In this document: in pieces, positions 1 through 11,725 of the stretch
Numbering within the stretch: the first letter of the stretch is position 1
Layout of the letters: the number at the start of each line of letters is the position of its first letter
NCBI GenBank assembly: GCA_038363925.1
Contig: JAQQWL010000004.1
Span: 1,674,001-1,738,000, forward strand
DNA length: 64,000 nucleotides
Reading direction: 5' to 3'
Source of the DNA: Apiospora phragmitis
Lineage: Eukaryota; Ascomycota; Sordariomycetes; Amphisphaeriales; Apiosporaceae
The notes under the pieces: generated by a model
The model's input: only the letters and a program-made list of their open reading frames with translations
Told to the model about the DNA's origin: nothing
Database searches by the model: none
Made by a program: the position numbers and the translations under genes

Positions 1-555
1 TATCTGGTATGTGCTGTCAGGACTCAGCAGGAGCAGTTTGTTGCCACTCTGGGACAATTTACCTTTATTACCCCACTACAGCTGGGCTGATTGTTCATCT
101 ATCAACTTTACGTACACACACTTCTGCTGATGCTGATGACATTGGCTGAGAGGGCTTGCGACAGCAATGCACTTTGCCATATGACCCGACAGTAGCACAA
201 TCCAGTCCAGTGCTACCTTGTAGCCCAACAAGCCAGCCTTTGCAAGAGGCCGAGAAAGCACCACCATCACATCGTGAGATCACCTTCCTCGCTCACAGTT
301 CGCTCACAGTGACTGCCTGCTACCTCCCCCCAAGTATCCAAGGCCAGGCGTGTCCCCCAAGCACCTGGGTGATGCAGGCCACATCGCGCAAATCCCCCAA
401 TCATTTGCCATGAATTTAGCTGCCGAGCTCTAATGCGCCGTTGAATCCTTCTTTTCTGCTGCCACCGTACTACCAAAAGACCACACTTCACCTCAATGCC
501 ACCACTCGGCGATAGTGATATTCTATAAAACTGGTCACTCTCACACCTCTCCATC
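1..555. other. Upstream region of the myotubularin gene
   Basis: No convincing gene is seen. Only short overlapping open frames with no family resemblance are present. A TATA-like TATAAAA lies at about 524-530, close enough to the start codon at 556 that it may sit inside the leader rather than act as a promoter. Confidence 0.5.
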
Positions 556-3084
556 ATGCACGTCAAAAAGATTGCCGGTGTCGAGGCCGTTCGCGGCGGC
601 GAGATGCAAAAGGGCGACATGCACCTAACAGATCATCACATCGTCATGGTGATACCACCTGCAGAACCAACAGGACGGCCCCGCGAGCTCTACATAGCCT
701 ACCCGATCCTTGCTCATTGCAACTTCAGACCCTCCCACCCAGCTTCAGGCCGACCCTCGACGATTCGCTTACGATGCCGAGATTTCATGTTCATCAGCTT
801 CCACTTCACCGAAGAGGCTGCTGCACGCGAAGCCTTCGAACACATCCGAAATCACACATGTCGCTTGGGTTCAATAGAGAAGTTGTATGCCTTCAGCTAC
901 CAACCGTTGAAGCAGGAGAAGCACCTGAATGGATGGGAAATATACGATCCCAAAACAGAATTCCGCCGACAGGGCATCAGTATCAAATCGGTCGACCGAG
1001 GCTGGCGGATATCTACCATAAATCAGGACTATGCCTTCTCGCCGACATACCCCGGACTCCTGGTAGTCCCCTCCAACATATCCGATAATGTAATCAAGCA
1101 CGCAGGACCTTACCGATCTCGTCAGCGCATACCTGTCTTGACATACCTACACTCGCTCAACAACTGTTCCATCACTCGCAGCTCTCAACCCCGCACTGGC
1201 CTTAGAGGAAATCGTAGTGTTCAAGATGAGCGCATCGTCAGCGCCAGCTTTTCGGCTTCCGCCACGGTCGAGTTTAACGGGCTCGATGTGCACCCCAGCG
1301 AGTCGGTCGAACCTAGCCCAGCTGCCAGCCAGGCTGATCTGAAGGAAGGTGGCAGCCCGGATGGCAAGTCGCAAGATGCAATCTCGCAGTTCGAAGATGA
1401 GCTGCTGCAAAGCGGCAATGCTGGCTATGACCCCAAGACGGGAAAACGGCTCGTATACGGCGCACAACAGAACAACCTTATTGTGGATGCTCGTCCGACG
1501 ATCAATGCCGTGGTCATGCAGGCAATGGGCAAGGGCTCCGAGGACATGACGAACTACGACTTTGCAAAGAAGGCCTACTTAAACATTGATAACATCCACG
1601 TGATGCGCGACTCCCTCAATATGGTTATAGAAGCCATCAAGGACGGCGACATCAGCCGCCTGCCCCCAAACCGCCGCCTCTTGGAGAAGAGCAACTGGAT
1701 ACGGCACATTTACGGTATTCTCGATGGATCTGCCCTCATTGCCCGGCAAGTAGGCATCCAACATTCTCATGTGCTTATTCATTGCTCCGATGGGTGGGAT
1801 CGCACCAGCCAGCTTTCAGCTTTGTCCCAGATGATGCTGGATCCCTACTATCGCACCATAGAAGGATTTATTGTGCTTGTCGAGAAAGACTGGCTCTCCT
1901 TCGGCCATATGTTCGCACTGCGGGCTGGCTACCTCAACCACGAGAAGTGGTTTACTGTCGAGAAGGATCCAATGGCTAGCAGCACTCTCCAACCTGGCGA
2001 GTCGGAAGGGCGTGCTGGCGAGGTGTTCGACAGTGCCATTTCCAGTGCAAAGCGCTTTTTCAATCGCGGCCATGGTGCGGATTCTACAGCCACCACAGCT
2101 GATTCCGATGACCCGGTTTCACCGCCAGATGAAGCCGGACAGACTCGTCCTACTCCTACAGTAGAGGCGAGTCAAGCCACCAAACCCAGTGATATCTCAC
2201 CTGTGTTCCATCAATTCCTGGATGCGACATATCAGCTGCTATACCAACATCCGTCACGATTTGAGTTCAACGAGCGTTTCTTGCGGCGGCTTCTTTATCA
2301 TCTCTATGCAGCACAATACGGTACTTTCCTGTGGAACTCGGAGAAAGAACGGGATGACGCCAAAGCAAAGGAGCGGACGAGGAGTGTATGGGACTACTTC
2401 CTCAGTCGCCGGCAGGAGTTCTTGAACCCCAAATACGATAACACCATTGACGACCGACAGAGTGGGCGGGAGAGACTTGTTTTCCCGCGCATGAACGAGA
2501 TCAGATGGTGGGCCAGCGCTTTTGGCAGGAGCGACACGGAGATGAACGAGGAGCTTGACAACGCAGCTGCTAGGGGCGAGCGCATAGGCGACTACGCACT
2601 TAACAATCCTCTCGTTTCGAGCTCGCCCGCGAGCAGGGGCCGCAGTCCGTTGCCAAAAGGTCAACCACCTGAGATGCCTACCAGCAAGAGTGTCCTCGCC
2701 GGTGTTGAATCAGCACATGAAGCACTCACCCCTTCCCTTAGGCAGAGTGCCACTACCGACAGTCCAGGTGCATTCGCGGATAATATCGCGAAACTTAAGG
2801 ATAGTCTCGCAAACGTAGACCTCGGAAAGGGTATGTTCAGCGGTTCAGATGCAGGGAGCAAGTCGACCAACAGCAACATGACGGCCACCAGACAGTCAAC
2901 GGATAGTGGATGTCAAGAGAACCGCAAGGCCAACAATGGAGAAGAAGAAACAGCACAGGAGATGAAGGACGTCACCCCAACGTCGACGATACCATCATCA
3001 CACCCCACCGGTGCCGAAGGAATCAACAGCAACGCGCAGCCACAGCAACCGTTGGATGGGGCGATGGAAATGGAAATGAGTTAG
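556..3084 (+). CDS. YMR1: Myotubularin-family phosphoinositide 3-phosphatase (Ymr1-like)
   Basis: Predicted lipid phosphatase that removes the 3-phosphate from PI3P and PI(3,5)P2 on endosomal and vacuolar membranes. The single-exon frame gives 842 residues. The N-terminal part (about 20-130) resembles a PH-GRAM lipid-binding domain. The catalytic part contains HCSDGWDRTSQ, the CX5R signature of the family, with the nucleophilic Cys near residue 410 and Arg near 416. The Asp and Trp inside the loop are the myotubularin form rather than the protein-phosphatase form. The C-terminal 150 residues are Ser/Pro/Gln-rich and probably disordered. The start at 556 precedes the conserved N-terminal block. 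The frame stops at TAG 3082-3084 but stays open downstream to 3414, so the true C-terminus may be longer (separate entry). The family call is secure; the exact orthology to yeast Ymr1 is inferred. Confidence 0.9.
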   Translation: MHVKKIAGVEAVRGGEMQKGDMHLTDHHIVMVIPPAEPTGRPRELYIAYPILAHCNFRPSHPASGRPSTIRLRCRDFMFISFHFTEEAAAREAFEHIRNHTCRLGSIEKLYAFSYQPLKQEKHLNGWEIYDPKTEFRRQGISIKSVDRGWRISTINQDYAFSPTYPGLLVVPSNISDNVIKHAGPYRSRQRIPVLTYLHSLNNCSITRSSQPRTGLRGNRSVQDERIVSASFSASATVEFNGLDVHPSESVEPSPAASQADLKEGGSPDGKSQDAISQFEDELLQSGNAGYDPKTGKRLVYGAQQNNLIVDARPTINAVVMQAMGKGSEDMTNYDFAKKAYLNIDNIHVMRDSLNMVIEAIKDGDISRLPPNRRLLEKSNWIRHIYGILDGSALIARQVGIQHSHVLIHCSDGWDRTSQLSALSQMMLDPYYRTIEGFIVLVEKDWLSFGHMFALRAGYLNHEKWFTVEKDPMASSTLQPGESEGRAGEVFDSAISSAKRFFNRGHGADSTATTADSDDPVSPPDEAGQTRPTPTVEASQATKPSDISPVFHQFLDATYQLLYQHPSRFEFNERFLRRLLYHLYAAQYGTFLWNSEKERDDAKAKERTRSVWDYFLSRRQEFLNPKYDNTIDDRQSGRERLVFPRMNEIRWWASAFGRSDTEMNEELDNAAARGERIGDYALNNPLVSSSPASRGRSPLPKGQPPEMPTSKSVLAGVESAHEALTPSLRQSATTDSPGAFADNIAKLKDSLANVDLGKGMFSGSDAGSKSTNSNMTATRQSTDSGCQENRKANNGEEETAQEMKDVTPTSTIPSSHPTGAEGINSNAQPQQPLDGAMEMEMS

Positions 3085-3414
3085 TTGCTATACCACCCAA
3101 GACCCGATAGCGTGTGGAATTTCCAGGATTTCATCCCGCACAAGCGGCGGCGATCCAGCATCTGGTCGACCATATCCGCCGTCAGTGGCGAGGATGTGGC
3201 GGTCTCGTTTCGCGAAGGCGTTCGCGGTTTCGTCGGAAGCGGGTACGAGCATTGCCATGAGGACCAGCAGGAGGAGCAGGAGAAGAAGCGGCACGGCATG
3301 GGAGGGCTTTTACCCGCTATAGAGGAAGAGCTTGCGCACCGGACTTGGTACAACAGAGTTTACGCTGGGGCTTCAGAGGCGGTTGATAGAATCGGGAAAT
3401 TCGTTGCGGAGTAG
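3085..3414 (+). other. In-frame coding-like continuation after the myotubularin stop
   Basis: These 109 codons lie in the same frame as the upstream gene, directly after its TAG, and end in TAG at 3412-3414. Third positions are mostly G or C, and the translation looks protein-like: a basic stretch after FIPH, then a Glu/Gln-rich segment and an amphipathic end. It could be a C-terminal extension reached by a 60-nt intron (3051-3110, weak GTTGGA donor, GATAG acceptor), which would join the frames exactly and remove the stop. Stop-codon readthrough or a sequence error at the TAG are alternatives. The better-looking GTTAGT donor at 3080 gives the wrong frame with every nearby acceptor I tried. 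Confidence 0.45.
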
Positions 3415-4009
3415 TTGAGCAGTTGATTTACGACTGCTGTTGTCCACCCAGCTCTTTCCTCCCCTGACATGAGACAGGGGAGAGGGAACAGAACCAGGGG
3501 AGGAGGAGGGTTCCGAAGACCTGCTTGTCAGCAGACCGCCTACGTTTACAGGATGGTGGAACGGTGCTGGTTGATACTGTATGAGTGTAATGCGAAATCA
3601 ATATTATGAACAATGATGCCAAACGAATCCCGGCGAAATGTGACTTTGCTGGCGTGGTGCTGTACTAGCATTCGGGATATTCAGCTGGATAGGCCTATAG
3701 CTGTTGCTTTTTTTATTTGGTAGTCATGGAAATCACCTGGGTCCGGAGGTTGGGAATAACGGCATGCATGTCACTCAGAGACCGGAGGGAATTTGGGAAT
3801 TTGCTTCCGCAATATTGGCCCAGCACGTCTTACTCTTTTAGCGCCTCTCTCTACATAGCAGACTGCATAGCTACATAGCTAGCTGACAAGATCGACTACT
3901 TTAAGCCCGAGGTATTCATTTTTTTTTACTCTTTCTCGTTCCATTTATTCTTCCTGGATATCCCTTTTCTCTTCTTCTATCCTGCCAGACAAAAGTGATG
4001 CATCATCAT
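3415..4009. other. Convergent intergenic region, myotubularin / PheRS beta
   Basis: This region holds the 3' ends of two genes pointing at each other. It contains T-rich and CT-rich stretches and no supported gene. Confidence 0.5.
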
Positions 4010-5974
4010 CTATAAGAAGACCTCAAGGTTGACTTCGAGCACACTGACGGGGAACTTGATCTCGAACTTCTCGAGCACGCTGGGGTGCAAGACGCCGAAC
4101 TCGCCGATGCGCCGGCTCTGGCCGCCGAGGCGGGCAAAGATGGCGGCGGCGCGGCCACCGAAGAAGGTGGCCTCATCGATGGGCTCGAGCCAGTAGCCGT
4201 CGCGCTTGGTGTGGTCCTGGCGGACCTCGAAGTCGGTCTTGTCCGCGCCGAGGCCCTCCTCGCGGGTCAGGAAGGAGGTGCGCAGCATCAGCATAACGCG
4301 GTCGAGCAGGCCGTGGACCTCCTCGAAGCCCGAGGTGCGGCCGCACCAGGCGGCCGAGTAGTGGCGCTCGTTGCGGGCCTTGCGCTCCTTGGTCTCGTCC
4401 TTGAAGACGACGTCGGACGCCTCGAAGACCTTGACGGGCAGGCTGTGGGATTTGTTCTCGCGGATGGTCTTCAGGAGACCCGGGAGAAGCGAGGTCCGGA
4501 CAATTTGGTACTCCTGGGTTTTGGGGTTGGCCAGCCGGACGGCGGTCTTGCCATCGTCTTCACGGTTCAGCCAGGCAAAGTTCTCGTCGTGACTGCGCGC
4601 CGTGGTTAGCTTCTTGGTCTCGAGAGTAATCTACCCTGCATCGTGTGTGTACTTACCCGCACAGAATCAGGGGCATGACTTCACTCCAGCCTGCCATACC
4701 CAATTCGAAACGCACAATATCGGTCATCTTGTTGATGCTCAACGGCGCGCCTACAGTCTTGTTGACCGACATGCGAGGAAGCTTGTTGAAACCATATGCG
4801 ATACCCAAATCCTCCATGATATCGCACCGTTGCAGAATGTCTGCTCTGGTAGGGGGATTGACACTTCCACCAGGTTCGGCTTGCTGGAGGGCTTGGCGGA
4901 GAGCGCCATCTTGGAAAGCAGCTGGCACACCTCATCCGCCTTCAGCTCCAGGCCAAGACAGCCATTCAAGTAATCTATTTCGACCTCTTGTGACCTGGGC
5001 GACAAATGGGGTGTTATCCTAGTTTGGCCGTTGTGGTCAGAGAGGACCTTGACGGGCTCAACTGTGAACTCCTCCTTGCAGTATGTTGAGAACATGGTTA
5101 CCATCATGTCGATAACAATGGCCAGCTTGGTCGCATCGGTTGCTGTAGCCTCGATGAGGACGTTCTTGGTATCCATGGTGATTTTAGAGTGGTTTCCGTT
5201 GATAATGGGGGGCATGGAGCAAACCACCCGGTTCGCATCATAGATGACGGGGTATACGGGCTTCTCCCGGATAATGTGTAGGTATTTACCCAGATTCTTG
5301 TCTTTCTCGTAGAAAGTCATCATCTCCTCGGCCGTCATCTCCTTGGTTTGGTTCAGGGGTGCGAACTTGATCTCTTGCGGAGGCAGCGCCTCGTACGTGA
5401 AAGGTCCCTTGACGGTGTCCAAGTCATGGGTTCCGATAGCGACCAGAGTCCTTTGGCGCGCCAGGTTCTGGTGTAGCTTGTCTTGTAATGCGATGAAGGA
5501 GTCGTAACGCTCCTGGGTGAAGGTGATATTGCGAAGAATAGCGCCTGCCACCAGTGGCCGCACCTCCATGGTATCCTCATGTACAGTGATGGTCTCAAGC
5601 GCGCCGCTGGCCGGGGTTATGAGTCGGAAGGTGGGGGTGGGCTTCTTGCCGCGGAAGATGTTGAGCATCAAAGCGATGCCCTCGAAGCAGAGCATGTCAT
5701 ATCGGTTGGCGGGGATCTCAATCTTGAGTTGGGGCGCCTCCTGCACGCCATTGACGACGGGCCGATCGTCATTTTCGGTGTCTTCGTCCAACTCGATACC
5801 AAACTCGAAGCAGAGATCCTCGAACTCTAGGGTCGTGTATCTGGGCGGGCTGTTAGTGGGGGTGTTGCTTGCTGTAAGACGCGGGCAGCTGCGCTGAAGG
5901 GGGGGAAGGGAGTGTACGCACTTTTGACCCAGAGCTTCGAAGAGCGCATACTTGTCGACAGCAATGGTAGGCAT
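4010..5974 (-). CDS. FRS1: Phenylalanyl-tRNA synthetase, beta subunit (cytosolic)
   Basis: Beta subunit of the alpha2-beta2 enzyme that charges tRNA-Phe in the cytosol. Start ATG is at 5974-5972. Three exons are read: 5922-5974, 4657-5840 and 4010-4592. The introns are 5841-5921 (donor GTGCGT) and 4593-4656 (donor GTAAGT, acceptor CGCAG). The N-terminal region, the B3/B4 editing-like region, and the B5 region with PPTRADILQRCDIMEDLG are all recognisable. The C-terminus matches the family ending in VSVLEVNLEVFL. The sequence as given is frameshifted: in the C-run at 4852-4856 (five G on the plus strand) one base is missing before the PPTRAD motif. Exon lengths sum to 1820, one short of 607 codons, which fits one lost base. 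With it, the protein is about 606 residues, the usual eukaryotic length. This is an essential gene, so an error in the sequence is more likely than a pseudogene. Confidence 0.93.
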
Positions 5975-6844
5975 CCTGAACGACTGAGGCTTTGGGGCAG
6001 TTGGAGTTTCGACTGCGGTCTGTAACCAGTTCTGTTGTTGGAAGATCGCAGCGTTGAGTCACCCGAAATTTGGCTGATGGGTGGTGGTGCCCGCCATTGC
6101 CAGTGTTGCTGCCCCACGTTCCCTCAGTCAAATCACAATCGATATCGGATTTGCGTCGAGTACTTACAGAAAGTACTTTACTGCCCCTCAGCCACTAGCC
6201 ACACCACAAGCCGCAGAAGAAGACTGTTACAGCCTACAGGCGCCAATGCACCAATTAATGTCAATGGCAACCCAACCAGCCCAGTAACCAACGTGTGACT
6301 CCTGGGATAACAGAGTAAACACTAATCCACCATCTGAAGGCGCCATTCTGGAGAATGTACAGTACGGAATCGAAAGAATTTTCAAGTACATAGACTAGAT
6401 ACTTTGCCACAGCATCTGATGGAAGACTCCAACACCTAAGGTATCTATCTGATGTAACACATTGGACTGTGTGAGATACGGAGCTTGAGACTGCTGCTGA
6501 TACGCGTGGTCGGTCACCTGATATGGATGGCTCCTAAATCGGGGCCATTGGCGGTTTGGTCCCCTAAAAACAGCCTCCTTTGCCGGCAGCCCCGTAGATC
6601 GCCGCTTGCGCTTGCCATGGGTAACAACGCTAAACCTTGCTTGCTGACTCATCCCTATCTTTTGCCTCCAACCTATTTCATTCTCTGCCCCTCCCCTTCT
6701 TTTCAACTTTTTACTTAACTACCGATCAACAACATCAACAATCACTCTCCTTCCTCGACCTACTTGTTTCCTTCTTTCCATCTACACCGCTCCACAAGTA
6801 TTCTACTTAGAAGCAATCCCAAGCTACTCGAAAAGCCGCTATCG
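5975..6844. other. Divergent promoter region, PheRS beta / eIF1
   Basis: About 870 nt separate two translation genes transcribed away from each other. A CT-rich stretch before the eIF1 start (about 6640-6790) looks like a fungal core promoter and leader. No gene is supported here. Confidence 0.5.
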
Positions 6845-7255
6845 ATGTCCATCGAGAACCTCAAGACCTATGATCCCTTCGCAGATGCCGAAGCCGATGT
6901 AGATGCGGTACAGCTAGGTGGCAAGAAAGAGGACTACGTCCACATTCGTATCCAACGTGAGTAGCCCTCCTACAACTCGTCGCAAGCAACCGTGCACTGA
7001 CCCGCCTTCACCACAGAGCGCAACGGTCGTAAGACGTTGACCACCGTTCAGGGCCTTCCCCCCAAGTTCGACCGCAAGAAGATCCTCTCTGTCATCAGAA
7101 AGAAGTTTGCCTGCAATGGTACGGTCGTAGCCGATGAGAACATGGGCGAAGTCATCCAGCTACAGGGTGATCAACGCAAAAGCATGCAGGAGTTCCTTGT
7201 CGGCAAGCAAGGACTCGAGCTCGACCCCAAAATCATCAAGATCCACGGATTTTAA
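6845..7255 (+). CDS. SUI1: Translation initiation factor eIF1 (SUI1)
   Basis: Small factor of the 43S pre-initiation complex that binds the 40S P-site region and enforces start-codon selection. Two exons, 6845-6956 and 7017-7255, are joined across a 60-nt intron (donor GTGAGT, acceptor CACAG), giving about 116 residues, the normal length. The SUI1 domain covers roughly residues 25-110. It contains the basic RNGRKTLTTVQGL loop, which spans the splice site, the KKFACNGTV segment, and the conserved end IKIHGF. The ATG at 6845 starts the family-typical MSIENLKTYDPFADA. The gene is divergent from PheRS beta. It seems intact. Confidence 0.97.
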
Positions 7256-8863
7256 ATTGGCACTACGGTGTCTTCATATCAATCAGTCTGCCTATTAGCA
7301 GTGCAGAAGTAGGGGAGGATAGCCAACTGTTGGAGTGTACAAACTATAACTACACCTTCCATAGGCAGTTGAGCAAAATGGATTACTCGGGAGCCGTAAC
7401 CGGCTATGCCCTTGTTACACATCAACACCTTGTCTTATCCATGCACTATTCGTGTGACGATCGTAATACCCATGAACTGCCATCAAATTCCCATGTCTTT
7501 TGGCATATTGTCAGGTACGATGCACGTAGTCAACTGCATGGGTGCGAGAAATGTATGTTGTCTGGTTGGGCCCCCTAGCCTGTGAGAAGAGCAGGTGAGT
7601 GACGTTGGCAAATGTACAATTGTCCCCATCACATGCAGAGCTCCTGCAGAAACCCTTGACATTCGCTTGGCTCCTGACTTCGAGTGCCTGGAAGAACAAG
7701 CTCTGATGAGTTGCAATAGCTACCCCCTACCCCCTCTTGAATCCTGCAAGCAGGGGATCGTATGTTCCCTATCCCAACGTGGGGTCAAAATATCCAGGGG
7801 AGAAAGCGCTCATCTCGTGGTCAGATTTGTACGTCATCTTCCAGTCTTGGCGCCTTGACAGCGCAATTTCTCACCTCAAGTGCATCAATTGTTGCCCCTG
7901 TCTGTAACACACGCCGATGACTTATTATGTACACCGGAATACCAACATTCAAGTTACCTAATCCAATAACCTTAGGTAACCTATCTGCGTATTGGCATGT
8001 CAGACATCAATCTACTAGTACGTAGAAACAAAGTCGATTTTATGTATTGTATTGAGAGAGGGGTTGGGGGCACCTATGCAAGCAGGTGGCAAGCCACACC
8101 TGTACATGCAGCACTGAGCACTGAGAACTGAGCAATAGCGAGGGGCTCCTCCCCCCTACCGACAGCGCTGGGAGAAGAGCTGCTCGCACCGTAGTTACGT
8201 GAGTACAGCACGCAATCCCCCCAAGACAAAACAATGTTAGCGCTTGCACCGCCAATCTACATTAGGTACGCTGTTGTGCCCTTGCCTGTTGGTACCCAAA
8301 GCTGCCCCTCTGCAGCCTCTCTTCTCTCTCTGCCTTGCGGCTTGCCTGCATTTTGCAAAGCCTTTCCCTGGTCCAGTTGTTCTCTCTTTGACCAAGCCAG
8401 CCACACCAATCCAAGCCAAACTTGACTCTCTCCACACAACGAACACCGTCCAAGATACCCCTCGATGATTTCACACTTCCTCACTGTCCATCTTGTTCAT
8501 CTGGAGCATTAAACAGAAACGCATTTTGCAATACATTAGAATTCTAGAGTTAATCCTTCTCCTGGACTCAGCCCATTCCTGGACCTGGACCTGGACCGTC
8601 CCCGCATCCCACCGCCGCCGCAGCCCGCTAGGTTTCTTTGGCAAAACCCGTAGTAGTCCCCCGAACGGCACTAATTGGACGAGGGAGGAGTGCAGGCCTT
8701 ACGAGCTGGTGCTTGGTATGCAACCCCGGTGAGGCGGCTGGTAGCAAATCTCGTTGTCGTTGCATCACACTCACTTACGCACGCGATCAGCAACAAACCC
8801 TCATCCAATTCTCCTACAACTGCAACACCACCACCGAAACCACAACCGACCCTGCAGTTCGCC
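7256..8863. other. Intergenic region, eIF1 / PP2A scaffold
   Basis: About 1.6 kb with only short random-looking open frames. A small CTGGAC tandem lies near 8579-8596. The last 250 nt before 8864 probably contain the leader of the PP2A subunit gene. Confidence 0.45.
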
Positions 8864-11185
8864 ATGGCTGACGCGCCGAATGCGAACGACGAGCTCTACC
8901 CCATCGCCGTGCTGATAGATGAACTCAAGGTCCGTACAACCAACCATGCCTGGCTGCTTGGCCGCCCGTCACGACATCAACAACTGCCATCGCCTCTTCA
9001 GGGGCAGCCTCTCCTTTGCGTTGCACGCCGCTAACTATTCCGCAGCACGATGATGTTCTCCTCCGCCTGAATGCCATCCACCGACTTTCGACCATCGCCC
9101 TCGCCCTGGGAGCTGAGCGCACTCGGGAGGAGCTCATCCCCTTTCTCGATGGTCAGCCACAACCCACCTTTCACGTCTCGTCATAGCCTACTAATACGCG
9201 TACAACAGAATCGGTCGAAGATGAAGATGAAGTGCTAGTTGCACTCAGCGAGGAACTCGGCAGCTTCATCGAATACGTCGGTGGGCCTCAATGGGGACAC
9301 GTCCTGCTGTCTCCCCTCGAAAACCTTGCTGCCATCGAGGAGCCCGTCGTCAGAGATAAGGTGAGCCCAGCCCCTTTGGTGTTCGTCGCCTTCTAAAAGC
9401 TTGTCTACTCACATAATTTCGATAGGCCGTCGAGTCACTCAACAAGATCTGCGAAGAGCTTTTGCCCCAACAAGTCGAGGAATACTTCATCCCTCTCACC
9501 ATCCGGCTCGCGAAGGCAGACTGGTTTACCTCGAAAGTTTCAGGATGCGGTCTCTTCACTACGCCCTACAAGAAGGTGTCCCCGGCCATCCAAGTCCAAC
9601 TACGCCAACAATTCGGGCTCTTGGTCCACGATGAGACGCCCATGGTCCGAAGACAGTCGGCCAACAACATGGCCAAATTCGTAAAGGAGATGCCAGCCGC
9701 CATCGTCGTTGACGAAATGATACCCCTCTTCCAACACCTTGCACAGGACGACCAGGATAGTGTGCGCCTGCTGACCGTCGAAATCCTCATTTCTATTGCC
9801 GAAGTCGTCCCCAAAGAACAGCAAGCCAGCCACGGCGTTCTGCTCACATCCCTGCGCAACTTGATAGAAGATAAGAGTTGGAGAGTCCGCTACATGATTG
9901 CCGATAGATTCGAAAAGGTATGCGATGCTTCACCAGTATCAAAACAATATGGATGACAGCTGACAAATTTCCCCAGATTGCCAAGGCGGTAGATGAAGAG
10001 GTCGTTTCACGGGACTTGGTGCCCTCTTTCGTAAAGCTGCTTAAGGACAACGAGGCTGAAGTCAGAACTGCGATTGCTGGTCAGATCCCTGGTTTCTGTG
10101 CTCTGGTCGACCGGACTGTACTTCTGAATGAAATCATGAGCTCCGTTGAAGACTTAGTGTCGGATACCTCGCAGCACGTCCGTGCCGCACTGGGTACTCA
10201 GATCAGTGGCCTGGCTCCTATCCTGGGCAAGCAAGAGTAAGTGAAACCAGCTATGAAGATACGTTTATGGTGCTAACTGATACCGCGCAGGACGATCGAT
10301 CATTTGCTGCCCATGTTCCTCCAAATGTTGAAGGACGAGTTCCCCGAAGTTCGTCTGCACATAATCTCCAAGCTGGAGCTCGTTAACCAAGGTACGTGCT
10401 GCCTTTGATGGTATCTGAATCCACATCCTAACCGACTTTCGTAGTTATTGGCATCGATCTCCTATCACAATCGCTCCTCCCTGCTATCGTCCAGCTTGCC
10501 GAGGATAAGCAATGGAGAGTCAGACTCGCTATCATTGAGTACATTCCCTTGCTGGCTAGCCAGCTGGGTGTACAGTTCTTCGATGAAAAGCTGAGTGGGC
10601 TCTGCATGGGTTGGCTTGGTGACACCGTCTTCTCCATCAGAGAAGCCGCTACGCACAACCTGAAGAAACTCACGGAAGTGTTCGGAGTGGAGTGGGCTAG
10701 CGAGGCCATCATCCCGAAGGTCATGGCTATGGGCACGCACCCCAACTACCTCTACCGAATGACCACCTGCTTTGCCATTACGGTAAGTCCTGATGCGCAT
10801 TCAATGTTGACCAGACACTAATAGTTCGTAGACCTTGACAAGTGTTGTCAGCTTGGAGGTCATCAGCACATCGATCCTGCCCATGCTTGATAAGCTGGTC
10901 GCGGATGAGATCCCCAACATTCGGTTCAACGTGGCCAAGACGTATGCGGCCCTGATTGATGTCTTAAAACGTCTTCCGGAGCAAGGCACGATCTACTCGC
11001 TAGAAAAGGCTGGAGAGAAGGAGCTTACGGCCTCGCCGAAGTCTTTGGAGCTCATTAACGAGAGAATCATGCCGTGTCTGGAGAAGCTGCAAAAGGATGA
11101 CGACGTTGATGTCAGGTTCTTCGCCACAACAGCAGCGGCTGCTGTCCCTGGAGCAGGAGGAGATCCTATGAATACGTCGCCTTAG
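8864..11185 (+). CDS. TPD3: Protein phosphatase 2A scaffold (A/PR65) subunit
   Basis: HEAT-repeat scaffold that holds the PP2A catalytic C subunit and a regulatory B subunit. Eight exons are read: 8864-8929, 9046-9151, 9209-9360, 9426-9917, 9977-10236, 10291-10391, 10445-10782 and 10832-11185. All junctions keep frame and use GT donors with AG acceptors. The sum is 1869 nt, or 622 residues, close to yeast Tpd3 and human PR65. The protein is a chain of about 15 helical HEAT repeats. Family landmarks include [10 protein letters not shown], the [16 protein letters not shown] repeat and the [19 protein letters not shown] repeat. The C-terminus has a short Ala/Gly-rich tail. It looks intact and is one of the most intron-rich genes in the window. 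Confidence 0.96.
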
Positions 11186-11725
11186 AAGGGACAGACTCGC
11201 AATGAAACAACTCTCGTCAGTCGTCCTCGCGTGGACCCAGACCCCACAACCTACTCCGACGTGGTGATACTGGAAGGCATTGAACCATGAAATACCCCTA
11301 CCACTGTTGTCCTGGAGCCTTGAGAGAGACATGGTACTTCTATGACAGAAGGTCAGAGGCTTGGTCCTACTAGAAAACTAGCATTTCAGGTTTTGGGAGT
11401 CGGCCATGAATTGAAATAGACCCCGGCATAACGAGTCTCAGGGAGCCTGGAGTATGGAAGGACTCAGTACGAGGCATGCTTCTTCTCGCAGCGCAGTCGA
11501 GAAATAGTTGTATGAGTAGTACAAGTTACGTAGCTGAGATCACCAAAAAAGAATAAATGCAATGATTTGAGATGGATGAATAACTGGAGATAGAGTGACA
11601 ATAATGGCCGTTAAGCCCGTCTTTTGCTGGAACTTTCGGTGTCCAGGACTACAGGGTACCTTTCCAGCCTCACGTAGCCATTACTTGACCTCAGTCTTCC
11701 CTTCATTTTGTCTAAAGTTGTCATG
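11186..11725. other. Convergent intergenic region, PP2A scaffold / Efm4-like
   Basis: This region contains the 3' flanks of two convergent genes. No gene is supported. Confidence 0.45.

Noticed and set aside
3080..3126. Intron with good-looking GTTAGT donor removing the myotubularin stop
   Set aside because: Joining to any acceptor from 3101 to 3217 puts the downstream segment in the wrong frame.
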